In this document: positions 23,801 through 35,800 of the stretch, in pieces | How positions within the stretch are numbered: position 1 is the first letter of the stretch | Layout of the letters: each line of letters opens with the position of its first letter | Source: Cordia subcordata | Taxonomy: Eukaryota; Streptophyta; Magnoliopsida; Boraginales; Cordiaceae | Direction: 5' to 3' | Length of the DNA: 64,000 bases | Assembly (NCBI GenBank): GCA_028554755.1 | Contig: JAPTOF010000001.1 | Coordinates: 31,491,001-31,555,000, forward strand | Translations under genes and position numbers: made by a program | The notes under the pieces: model-generated | The model's input: only the letters and a program-made list of their open reading frames with translations | What the model was told of the DNA's origin: nothing | Databases searched by the model: none

Positions 23801-26800
23801 CTTACTCTCATGAGTCTCCTGCAGCAAGACAATTTCAGTCTTCTGCAAGTTCATCAACAAATCACTCCACCAGACATTCTGCATCCGAAGATGTTATGCA
23901 TATGTCTGAACAGTTTCATCATTCTTCAGAAAATAGTCTTTCTCAGTCTTCATCATCTTCTGCTACCTCAGATCATCCTGGCTCATCAGTTTCACACTCT
24001 GATAGTACCATCGATATCTCTCATCGCATGCATCGGTAGTGTTCTCTGCACTCCTCCAGTTCAAATTCAGCTTCTCCCTGTGTCTTTACATCCCATGCTC
24101 ACTAGATCCAAAACAGGCAGTCTTAAACCTCCCTTGTACAATCTTCATACTCTTGTAACTAGTCCACCTACTACTGAGCCAACTACTTATAAACAAGCTG
24201 CATCTTCTAGTTACTGCATCCAAGCTATGAAAGAAGAGTATGATGCCTTGCTTAAACAAAACACCTGGACTCTAGTTCCTTTGCCACCTAATAAACAGCC
24301 TATTGGAAACAAATGGGTATATAGAATTAAGTACAAGGCAGATGGTACAGTTTCCAAGTACAAGGCAAGATTAGTTGCCAAAGGATTTCATCAACAGGAA
24401 GGACTTGATTATACTGAGACTTTTAGTCCAGTTGTTAAACCTCAAACAATCAGGATTGTTTTGACAATGGCAGTTACATTCAAGTGGCCTATTAGACAAC
24501 TTGATGTTTCTAATGCTTTTCTTCATGGAACTTTGGATGAGAAGGTTTATATGCTACAGCCTCAGGGCTTTGAAATTTCTCAACTTCCTAATTTTGTTTG
24601 TAAACTCAATAAATCCCTTTATGGTCTCAAGCAAGCACCAAGGGCATGTTATCAAATGCTGTCCTCTTTTCTCCTAAGCCAGGGGTTTACTTGCAGCTCC
24701 TCTAATACATCTCTGTTTGTTCATAAGACAAGCCAGTCTATCACAATTATATTGGTCTATGTGGATGATCTTATCCTTACTGGTTCCTCATCACAGGCTA
24801 TTACTGATCTCATTGCAGCCATGAGTCAAAAATTTGCTATGAAGGATCTAGGTCCTTTATCTTATTTTCTAGGTATTGAGGTCTGCTATTCTTCAAATGG
24901 TTTACTGCTTCATCAAAGCAAATATGCCTTGGATAGTCTAAACAAGGCTAGCATGTCTGAATGTCACTCTACTGAGCTTCCTACCATGGCAAAGTCCTTA
25001 GGCAAATCTGCAGACCTGGTTCCCTACTCTAATCCTACTCAGTTTAGAAGTATTCTTGGGCCTCTTCAATATCTTACAATGACTAGGCCTGATATTCAAT
25101 ATGCAGTCAACACCTTATGCCAGTCTATGCATTCACCTACTCAGCAAAATTTTGCAGCTCTCGAGAAATTGCTTAGGTTCATTAAAGGGACATTTAACCA
25201 GGGTCTTTTTCTGCAGCCTAGTTCATTTACTATGAAGGCTTATTCAGACTCATATTGGGCTAGTGACTCCCTGGACAGGAAGTCAACTACTGCTTACTGC
25301 ATTTTCTTGGGTCAAAATCTCATTTCATAGACATCCAAAAAGCAACCTACTATTGCAAGGTCCACAACAGAAGCAGAATATAGGGCAATGGCTCATACAT
25401 CTGCAGAAATTAAATGGCTCTCCTATCTGCTTAAAGACTTGGGCATTACATTGTCTATTCCTACACTCTTTTGTGACAATGCTTCAGCTCTAGCATTGGC
25501 AAACAACCCAGTCTATCATGTTAGGACAAAACGTATAGAAATTGATTATCATTTTGTTAGGGAACAGGTTTTGTCCAAGCAACTGGCAGCGTCTCATTTT
25601 TCAACTACTGAACAAATTGCAGATCTGCTTACTAAGCATATATCAAAGCCAGTTTTCTCCTATCTCAAGTCCAAGCTTCATATGCTTACCCCTGCTCAGC
25701 TTGAGAGGGGCGGATAAGATAGTCATATGACTTGTAATAGAAAGTGTTAGGTTGTATAGAATTGCTCTGTCACAGTCAGTAATATTAGCATAGCTATTTT
25801 AACTAACAAAGCAGTTAGCTGAGCTATTGTATCAGGCAGTTACAAAAGCAGTTAGTTAGTAGCTTGAGTGCCAAGACACTCTATTCTATAAATACCTCAT
25901 GTAATCAGTTTTAGTTAATATGAAAGATCAAGATATTTTTTCATGCTCTTCATTTCTTCATATCTATCAGGCAAAGGTCTTAGTGAAGAGAATAATATTT
26001 GGTATTTGACACATTGATGGATTGTGATACAAACTCGTTGAGTGAGGAATCTATTGAAAGCTCAATAATGATATGGGTAATTACAGAACTAAAGCTCCTT
26101 TTGGAAGCTAGTGAAAGGGAAATGAGTAACACTACAAGCTTTCTCTAGATTTGTCTGTCAAGCATTCTTCATCCAGAAAAAGTTGTGGTATTACAGCCTC
26201 ACTAAAATTGCAAGAGAACAGCCAAGCTAAAAACTAATTTCTACAAGAGGAAGAAATATTCAGTGTGGGATAGAATAAAGTATTCAATAAGTTTAACTTG
26301 GGTTAGGATACAATCAGAGTTCCAATCTTAACAAACAAACCGCTGTCTCTTCGAAGAAATGCCAATAGACCAGGTGAAACAATGCCACTACTGACCACGA
26401 TAACATCCATTAGTTGGCTTGGGCAACAAATAATTCTATCCAGCACTGACTCCTAGATAAACAATCAACACGGTTGCATCACAACCCTTGATCTATTTCT
26501 CCTGTGGGAAAGCAGGTAGTAAGGTCTATAAATAGAAAACAAGTTTGACACAGGTGAAACCTTTTCAAGGCCAAGTAATTATGTTAAACTACTGATCATC
26601 TTTTCTAATCTAGTTTAGGTGAAGAGTTAGATGATCATCATTCAAGTGACAAATTTAACATGCTATATGGTCCTTGTTTTCAAACGAATCTGCTAACATA
26701 AGGCAAATCATTCTAACTCATGCCATCTTATTAGTGTTCTAAGAGATGGATGCACAACAGTATTGTCTTTCTTAACCAACAAGAAAGGAGGTGTATGATT

Positions 26801-29800
26801 GAAACAGATAGTCCAGACTTAGAAGATAAAAGTTCTCTTTATGCATTCAAGGGGTTAAACTAAATAAAAAATTGAAAATTCTAGGATGATACCCAGACTG
26901 AGTTTTTTGAAGCCTTTAGGGATATCCCATAATTCAAAAATCAATGTCTATGTGAAAGAAGATTTTACAGCCTTGTTACTTCGAAATCATTAGCTCTTTC
27001 CCGCATATTCAAGTCCCTTATCCAAAGAAAAGGCAACTGCGTAAAGAAAGACCGAAATGAGCTCTTAGATGTCTGAGAGGAAAAGCTGGTCAATGTCAAT
27101 GAAAATCCATTAAACCTTTGTAAATTAACTACATGAATCAAGAGACATTATGCTTTTTAACAGACATTTAGATTTTAATATATGGCATGTACTTATTGAG
27201 TAGGCAATTAACAGCAACTTAAAAGTTAGAAGCTAAACTACCATTGGAAGTCTATTCTTCAGGAGAATTGTTTAACGTAATACTCGATCAACCAAGAAAA
27301 AAGAAAAAAACTAATCTGGACGTATTAGCGTCTTCTCATCTGCTCTAGTCTTTACCAGGCCTCGGTTTTATTTTCAATTGGGTCTAAAATATCTACAACG
27401 GTTGAAGTATGAGAAGATGAAAAGCAAGTGGATCGGAAGATATGCTAATAAGTAGGAATTGCCTACATATATATAAGCGATATTAGCCTGTGCACATAAA
27501 GTCAATAAACCACATGTTTAAGATTCCTGGCAATTAGACAGACTGTTGCCACATAATTTAATTTAACAAAACATACAAGTGAATCTAAGATTCACCATTT
27601 GAATAACTTTTTAAAGGTAACTTCTTTAACAGAAATCAAACCAGACCTTATGTCATTCGGTGTTTATTTGATAATATGCCCGTAAACATCACAGACTATC
27701 CGTGAAATTGCAAGAAAATTGATTCATTTAACATGAACTCTTCAGCAATATGAATATAAAGGACAAACTTGACTAAATAAAATAGAACTATATAATATGA
27801 AGCAAAGATGTACTTCCATGCACAAAACAGTTAAAGGTAATCTTGTTTTCCATTTGTAAAATAAAAATACTTTTTCCTGCACTGGAATTTTCTTGTTTGT
27901 TTCAGCATGAAAAGCAACTACATTGTGAATGGCATCTATACAACAAACCAATAACCCCTGGGGAATTGTGAATCAGTATGATCAATCCGATATGTTGTAC
28001 ATCAATTTTTACTGTTCTACACGAACTAATTCATTGCAATAAAATATTCAGCAATTTCCTCTGTAAAATTTTATGTCAAACACTCAAGTCAGGTCATCTA
28101 CATGTCACAAAGCTCCTTCATCAATCCTAGAAACCACGTTTGTGCTAAAATCTTTCGAACTCTTTGAACCATGTTTTTGCAAAAAAACCTTTCAAACTCT
28201 TTAAGTCCCATTGAAGTATACATCTAGCTGTTGACATTTTAGACATGATAGCAAATTTTGTTCTCATTCCCCCCTCAGCAGACCACAACAATATGTTTCC
28301 CAGGTATTTAGGTACGTAGCTTACCTGGTCCATGAGCTACTTTCAACTAAGACATTTTTTTAATCTGTAAAAAGCTCTATGAAATAGTTCCATGTTTCTC
28401 ACCGCCACTACTTTCTATCCGAGCAAACTTCTTCTCTAATCACCATAAGCGGAGCTTGTTGCACTAGTAGCATCATTAAAGCTTCAAATCAACTATTAAT
28501 TTACTTCTTTCTACAAGTTTTATTTGATGTTAAATTTAAAAGAAAAGATCTTAAAAAATAGTTCTCTGATGAAAATCACCGACAAAAGTAAATTGATAGA
28601 AATAGCCAAAATATCTGCAGGAGACAACATATTTAGCTTATATTTGTTAATAGTGTAAATATGGTAATAGAGTTATGATAATAGAGTTATGGTAATAGAA
28701 TTATGGTAATTCTCCATTATGGTAAGTGGAGAAATAGGAAACTTTGTATGTTATAAATAGGGCCAAATACACAATATGTATTAAGTTATTCTCTTCAATT
28801 CTAATGTCTTATTTCTTTCAACATGGTATCTAGAGCTAGGTCAAGACATGAAAGCTTTTTTCAAAATACCCATCCACCCTCACACCCACAAAATCCACTA
28901 GAACATCCTACACACAGAAAAAAAAAAAAATAATAATAATAATACTGTTCACACGAGGCCACTGTTCAGGTGAGGCACTGTTCACGGGAGGCACTATTCA
29001 CACGAGTTTCCGTTCACGCGAGGCACTGTTCACGCGGGTTTACTGTTCACGCAGGTGAATTTTTTTTTTTTTTTTTGCTTAGTTTGTCCATGGTTTTGGT
29101 TTTTGTTGTCTGCTTCTCTTAAACCCAAAAAAAAAAAAAAAAAGAGAGAGAGGAATAGAGAAGCAATACCTCAACAAGGAAGATATTATGACAGGTTGTT
29201 AGTATGGTTGTTCTCTTTTTTTAATATACTTTATTAATCGGTCTTCTTATCTTTCTCCTTGATTTTGATTGAGTGTTGATGACTAGTATGGATCTCTCCA
29301 ACGACACTACTAGTAATTCTACTATTGTTACTGAGTCTGTTACCTCTGTTGTCGTACCCACATTCAATGGCGCCCCCACTATTACTACGACCAAACTCAC
29401 TGGTCGAAATTACTCTCGTTGGTGTTCTACCGTTACGTTATGATTTCGAGGGCAAGACTTGGAAGACCATTTAACTAATGATGTTCCAGCTACTTTGTCC
29501 GCTGCTAATAAATGGACTTGGGGCCACGTTGATGCACAACTCACCAGTTTACTATTGCAATCCATTGAACCTGAATTACATGATATCTTTGGTGAGTGTC
29601 TTTCTTGTAAGGCTATATGGACTTTGGCGAAAGAGATGTACACTAACAATGTTAATCGCATCTATGATGTTGTCAATGATCTCCTCCGCATTCAATTGGA
29701 TGATCGTGGTCTTCAAGTTTATTTTGGTCGATTTCGACGTGCCATGTCTGAGTACAATGATATCTTTCCTACTGATACTGATGATGCACGAAAACAACGT

Positions 29801-32800
29801 GAACAATACTTTGTTGTGCTTATGCTTCGTGGCCTTCCTCCTCAGTACGAGTCTGTTCGATCTCAGATTCTTTCGGGACCAGAGTTACCGTCAATGTCTA
29901 CAGTTTATTCGCGCCTTGATCGTGCATCTATTGGGAATCCTGTCCAAAATCCGTCAAACCAATCCGCTTTGCTTGTCCAACCTCAGTCTGGTGGACGTCA
30001 GGATAATGCTTCCCGCAGTAGTCGTGCTCGTGGTCACGGTGGTAATCGTGGAGGAGGGCGATCTGGTAATGCTTCTCGACCACAATGCACCTACTATAAC
30101 AAGTTGGGACATACTAAGGACAAATGCTGGGATCTGCACGGTCGACCCTCTAACAGTGCTAATGCCGCCTATGTCAACAATGAAGAATCATCTCCGACAG
30201 CTCCATCACCGCAGCAAGCCAACTCTAGTTATCCCACCTTTAACTTGTCTGAAGCAGAATACAAGCATTATCTTCAGTTGCAAGCTTTGCAGCAAGCTGC
30301 CTAACCTTCCACTGCTTCGTTTGTACATGTTTCCCCTACTACAACTACCTATCTTTCTCAGTTCTCATCCAGTGCTGGTAAGTGGATTTTAGACTCTGGT
30401 GCTTCAGACCATATGAGCGGTAATTGTTCTCTTCTCTCTTCTATTCAACCCCCTATGTCTATCTCCCTGTCAGACTTGCAAACGGTTCTTCCGCTACTGT
30501 GTCTGGTATTGGTTCATCGTCTCCCACATCCTCTATCTTCCTTTCTTCCGTTTTGTACCTTCCTGATTTCCCATGCAATTTATTGTCTATCAGTCAGTTA
30601 ACTAAATCATTTAATTGTTCTGTCACTTTTACATCTAATTCTGTGGTTATTCAGGATTAGAGATTACGCGAGCGGATTGGCACAGGGCATGAATCTAGTG
30701 GCCTTTACTACCTTGATACTGATTCTTCTACAGCCGTTTCCACTCCTAAAATCATTCATAACCGTCTTGGTCATCCCAATCTTTCAAGTCTTAAGCACAT
30801 GGTTCTTAGTTTAGGTAGCGTTAGGGATATCAACTGCGAGTCTTGTCAGTTAGGTAAACATAGTCGCACATCTTTTGTTAATCGTGTCAATAAGCGGGCT
30901 AATGCGCTATTTGAATTAGTTCATTCTGATATTTGCGAACCTAATCGTTATGTTTCCAAGTTTGAATACCGTTATTTTGTTAGTTTTATTGATGACTATT
31001 CTCGTGTTACTTGGTTATATTTAATGAAAGATCGTTCTGAGTTATTTTCCGTGTTCTCTCTCTTCTGTGCTGAAGTGAAAAATCAGTTTAATGCATCTAT
31101 CCGTATTTTCAAAGTGACAATGCCAAAGAGTATTTTTCTACATCTTTTTCTTCTTTTCTTCAAAATAGTGGCATTATACATCAATCTTCTTGCGTTTACA
31201 CCCCTCAGCAAAATGGGGTTGCTAAGCGTAAGAATAGGCACCTAATTGAGACTGTTCGTACCCTTCTTATTTATATGAATGTTCCTTTTCGTTTTTTGGG
31301 ACGATGCTGTTCTCACTTCCTGTTATCTCATTAATCGCATGCCTTCCTCTGTTCTTCAAAACCAAATACCATTTTCTGTTCTTTTTCCCCATCAGTCTAT
31401 TTATTTATTACCACCAAAGGTATTTAGGTGTATTTGTTTTGTTCATATCTTAACTGGGTTTGATAAATTGGGTCCACGTGCCATCAAGTGTGTTTTCCTT
31501 GGGTATGCTTGTCATCAAAAAGGCTACCGTTGCTATTCTCCTGAGTTGAATAAGTTCTTTTGTTGTGCTGATGTCACGTTTTTTTAGTCTCAACCCTTCT
31601 TTTCTTCTACATCCTATTCCTCTACATCAGTAGTTGATGATCTTCCACTTCTTGTGCCTCTCTTTAGTGCTCCGTTGGATGCCTCGCCTTCACCTGCGCC
31701 ACCATCCCCTGATCCTGCCCTGTCACGTTTGGATCATCCGGACCTCAAGACTTATCATCGACGTAATCGCCCACCTGTTGCTGCTCCTGTGCCACTGGCT
31801 TCACCATCTCTGGATCCTTTGTCTCCTTCACCCTCCGACTTAGATGTTCCAATTGCACTTCGTAAAGGTATTCGCTCTTGTACTACTAAACATCCGATAT
31901 CTAATTTCGTTTCCTATCATTCTCTGTCACCCTCGTATCGGTCGTTTGTTGCTTCTCTTTCGTCTGTGTCTATCCCGTCTAATGTAACAGAGGCACTTAG
32001 TCATTCGGGTTGGCATGCTGCAATGGTGGAAGAGACGTCGGCTTTACAAACTAAAGATACATGGGATTTGGTAGATCTACCTCTTGGGAAGACCGTTGTT
32101 GGTTGTCGTTGGGTCTATACGGTAAAGTGTTCTCCTGATGGAACTGTGGATCGCTTGAAGGCTCGCCTGGTCGCAAAAGGATATACACAGGTTTATGATG
32201 TTAATTATGATGATACCTTTTCCCCTGTTGCTAAGATGCCTTCGGTTCGTATTGTTCTTGCTCTTGCTGCTATGTTTAACTGGCCACTTCATCAACTTGA
32301 CATTAAAAATGCTTTCCTTAATGGTTCACTTGAAGAAGAAATATATATGGAGCAACCACCAGGGTTTGTTGCTCAAGGGGAGTCCGGTCGGTTGAAGAAA
32401 TCATTGTATGGTCTTAAACAATCACCTCGAGCATGGTTTGGCCGATTTAGTGAGGTTGTTATCAAGGTTGGATTATCAACATGAGGGTTGATCATTCGGT
32501 CTTTTATCGACACACCTCCGGTGGCAAACGTTTGTTACTAATTGTTTATGTTGACGATATTATCATAACAGACAATGATCTTACAGGTATATGTGACTTG
32601 AAAGCATGTTTACATCAGCACTTTCAAACAAAAGACTTGGGATCATTCCACTACTTTCTTGGAATTGAAGTTGCCCATTCAGATCAAGGTATTTTTATTT
32701 CTCAGCATAAATATGCGCTTGATATGTTGACAGAAGCCGGAATGATTGGGTGCAAACCTTGTGAGTCACTAATAGACCCAAATGTCAAACTTCTACGAAA

Positions 32801-35800
32801 TGAGGGGGAGCCATTAAAAGATCCAGGAAGATATAGAAGGTTGGTAGGCAAGCTCAATTATCTTACTGTAACTCGCCCAGATATTTCCTTTGCAGTGAGC
32901 GTGGTCAATCAATTCTTGAATTCACCACAAAAAAGTCATTGGGATGCTGTCATTCGTATCCTACAGTACATTAAGAGTGCTCCAGGGATAGGGCTGCTAT
33001 ATAAAAAGAGAGGAGAAGGCAAGAGCATTGTTGGCTATTCTAACGCAGATTGGGCAGGATGTCTGGATGATGGGCGGTCCACCTCTGGCTACTGTGTGTT
33101 CGTTGGCGGAAATCTCATCTCTTGGAAAAGTAAGAAACAATCAGTCGTAGCCCGCTCAAGTGCAGAATCTGAATATAGAGCTATGGCATTAATGGTGTGT
33201 GAGTTAATTTGGGTGAAACATTTGCTAAAGGAACTTGGGGAAAATTGCTCTCAGCCTATGAAGTTAATATGTGATAACCAAGCAGCAATGCATATTGCAA
33301 CCAATCCCGTCTTCCATGAAAGGACCAAGCACATTGAAGTCGATTGTCACTTTGTAAGGAGTAAAGTGTTAGCTAAGGAGATTGTTACATCACATGTCAA
33401 TTCAAATGACCAGTTAGCAGATCTCTTTACTAAATCCTTGAGGGGTCCGCGTGTAGAGTACATTTGTAACAAGCTGGTCACGCATGATATTTATGCTCTA
33501 GCTTGAGGGGGAGTGTTAATAAATATCGTAATAGAGTTATGGTAATAGAGTTATGATAAAAGAGTTATGGTAATAGAGTTATGATAATTCTCCATTATGG
33601 TAAGTGGAGAAATAGAAAACTTTGTATATTATAAATAGGGCCAAATACACAATATGTATTAAGTCATTCTCTTTAATTCTAATGTCTTATTTCTTTCAAC
33701 AATATTAATAATGCAAATCAAGATAAAAAGCTATTGAAACTGAAATAGAAACAGGTACTATATCAGAGAGAACAATGAACAAGCTAAAACATCACCTTAT
33801 TGACATTTATGGCACAGACAAATATAAATAACCAGAGCAAACCAAACATCTAAGACTCTTCCACTAGGTTAGGTTAAGTGTCAATCCATAAGAGAAATTC
33901 AACATGGTGCTTTTGGTTAGCCAGCTACCTGATTCGACCCTCTTCCTTTATCTGGGCCAAGGATCAACTATGTGAAGGATAAAACACCGACACAGGCTAA
34001 TGGTTCGTTTGGATTGGCTTTTTTCCAAAAGCGCTTTTTTTAACAACTTTTGACAAACAGCTTTTTTTTAGGAATTGAAAATTCTGACTTCTAGAAAAAG
34101 CTGTATTTGAGCTTTTTTCAGAATTTTAGCTTTTTTGGAAGCCAAATCAAATAGTTATTGCAAATTTAATGTAACTTTTTCAGGAAAAAAAAGTATTTTT
34201 TCCTTAGAAAAGCCAATCCAAACAGGCCCTAAGTCATAAATGAGGATAATCTGCCAAATCTCCTTTCAGGAAACTAATATAGTGAATGTAATAAATAAGG
34301 GTAGAAAAGATCCAATTACAGTTGAATAAAGTTCACAAACTTACCATGGAATGTTGAAGTCTCTTTTGTAAAAGTAGAAGTGGATGATTATGGTCCTTAA
34401 CAAATTTGAGGAGCGTCCATTTTCCAGATTTGTCAATCTTTAGGAGAACCATAGCCTTACAGCCTTCATTCAAGCTTGGTCGTAAGTTTCCGAGTGGGCC
34501 AAATATACCTCTAATACTAGCACAGTGTTCCTCCTTGTTGCATCCCAGTGTACAAGTGGCAAATCCTTCATGCCTGGCATATTCATTGTAGAATGAGTTT
34601 GCAGCATCTATAGATTCAAACACCATGCCTTCATGTGGTTGTAGAATTAACTCTCCCTCAGATGCAAACAACTCCCCTCCTGAGCTTTTAACTGCCCAAA
34701 TGCTGTCACCCAAATTAACTTCTAGATGTACTTAAACCATTAAAATTACCCTATCAGCAATTTAAGGGAAAAAGAAAATCATTCTTCCCATGGGAATGTT
34801 CCTTCTTTAAACCTATATTTTCAATAATAAGTGTTTCTCAATAGAAATACAAGTGGTTTTTGTCCTAGAATTATTTATAAGGAGAAGCAAAGAGAAAAGG
34901 AAATTTGATCTTCTTTTGCGCAGCTGTACAAAATGAAGGGAAAGGAATGAAGAAGAGAGAAGACTGCTTTTATCATCATATTTCCTTCATCGAAAATTTC
35001 TCATTTCTTTTCTTGAAGGGAAAGGAATGAAGAAGAGAGAAGACTGTTTTTATCATCATATTTCCTTCATCGAAAATTTCTCATTTCTTTTCTTTCTCCT
35101 TCATCAAGACTCAAGATCTTTCCGTCCTAGCTGACTAATTACCTAGGAAATGGAGTACTCATGTTAGCACAATAAGGTGGTTTGTACTAAACTCTTGTGT
35201 GATTATTTTCCTTTTCTTGGTGCAAATAGCTTATGACTTGCAAGGAGAAATAAATATTGTCAACATGAAAGGTAGAAGTCAATTTTGTCAATAAGAAATA
35301 AATTTTTACAGAAACTTAATCATTAAGGTATTTCATCATGATGGATACAAGGGAATACACACCTGTACATGGCTATCCCCTCAAATTGGTCTTAATAATC
35401 TATTAGTTGCCTAAATGCATTAAGGGTTCCAGTATAAAAGCTAGAACTAGGAGAATTATTGGACATCTATTAACATCGAAGAAATGTCTGTTCAACAGAA
35501 AATTGACAAGAAAAATTACACCGCAAATTAACACATGAACATCTAATTGATTTCTTTGGTTAATATATTCTACAGAAAAAAATTATTATTCTTTGTTGAG
35601 GTGGATACATATTGGGTACTACTGGAATTTTAGAGCTAAGTGGAAAGAAATAAAGAGTTACAAAAGGAAGTTTAGGAATAGAAAAATCAAAGGGGATATT
35701 TACTATGGTGTAGAAGTATTAAAGCATTGATGTCATTTGGTGAAAAGATCATAATACTAACATCAAGATAATAAAGAGAAGAAAAGCCTTTAACAATCTC

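Larger units (their letters stand above)
20889..25962 (+). mobile_element. Complete Ty1/copia LTR retrotransposon 1 (coding-dead)
   Basis: Two ~251-bp LTRs flank a gag-protease-integrase-RT-RNase H region, the Ty1/copia order. The 5-bp target duplication TCTAT lies at 20884-20888 and 25963-25967. The 5' LTR is followed by a primer site 'ATATCTAGAGCTAGG' and the 3' LTR is preceded by a purine tract 'GAGAGGGGCGG'. The LTRs differ at only 6 positions that I count over about 251, yet the polyprotein has at least six disabling lesions. The element lies antisense within intron 3 of the FAR1 gene. Confidence 0.95.
28645..33701 (+). mobile_element. Complete Ty1/copia LTR retrotransposon 2 (coding-dead)
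   Basis: LTRs of 179 bp (5') and 188 bp (3') are bounded by TG...CA. The target duplication ATATT is at 28640-28644 and 33702-33706. A primer site TGGTATCTAGAGCTAGG follows the 5' LTR at 28824, and a polypurine tract (TTGAGGGGGAG) precedes the 3' LTR. The domain order is copia-type. A G/C-rich short tandem repeat lies in the leader. Like element 1 it is antisense in the 16.5-kb FAR1 intron. Confidence 0.95.

Noticed and set aside
23810..24030. First part of a 506-codon frame in copia element 1
   Set aside because: Only the part after about 24030 is RT/RNase H. The earlier codons are a shadow of the integrase C-terminal frame, joined by a frame change.
29478..30392. 304-codon open frame overlapping copia element 2 gag
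   Set aside because: It is the +1 shadow of the gag frame. The overlapping frame carries the recognisable zinc knuckle and Gag motifs; this one has none.
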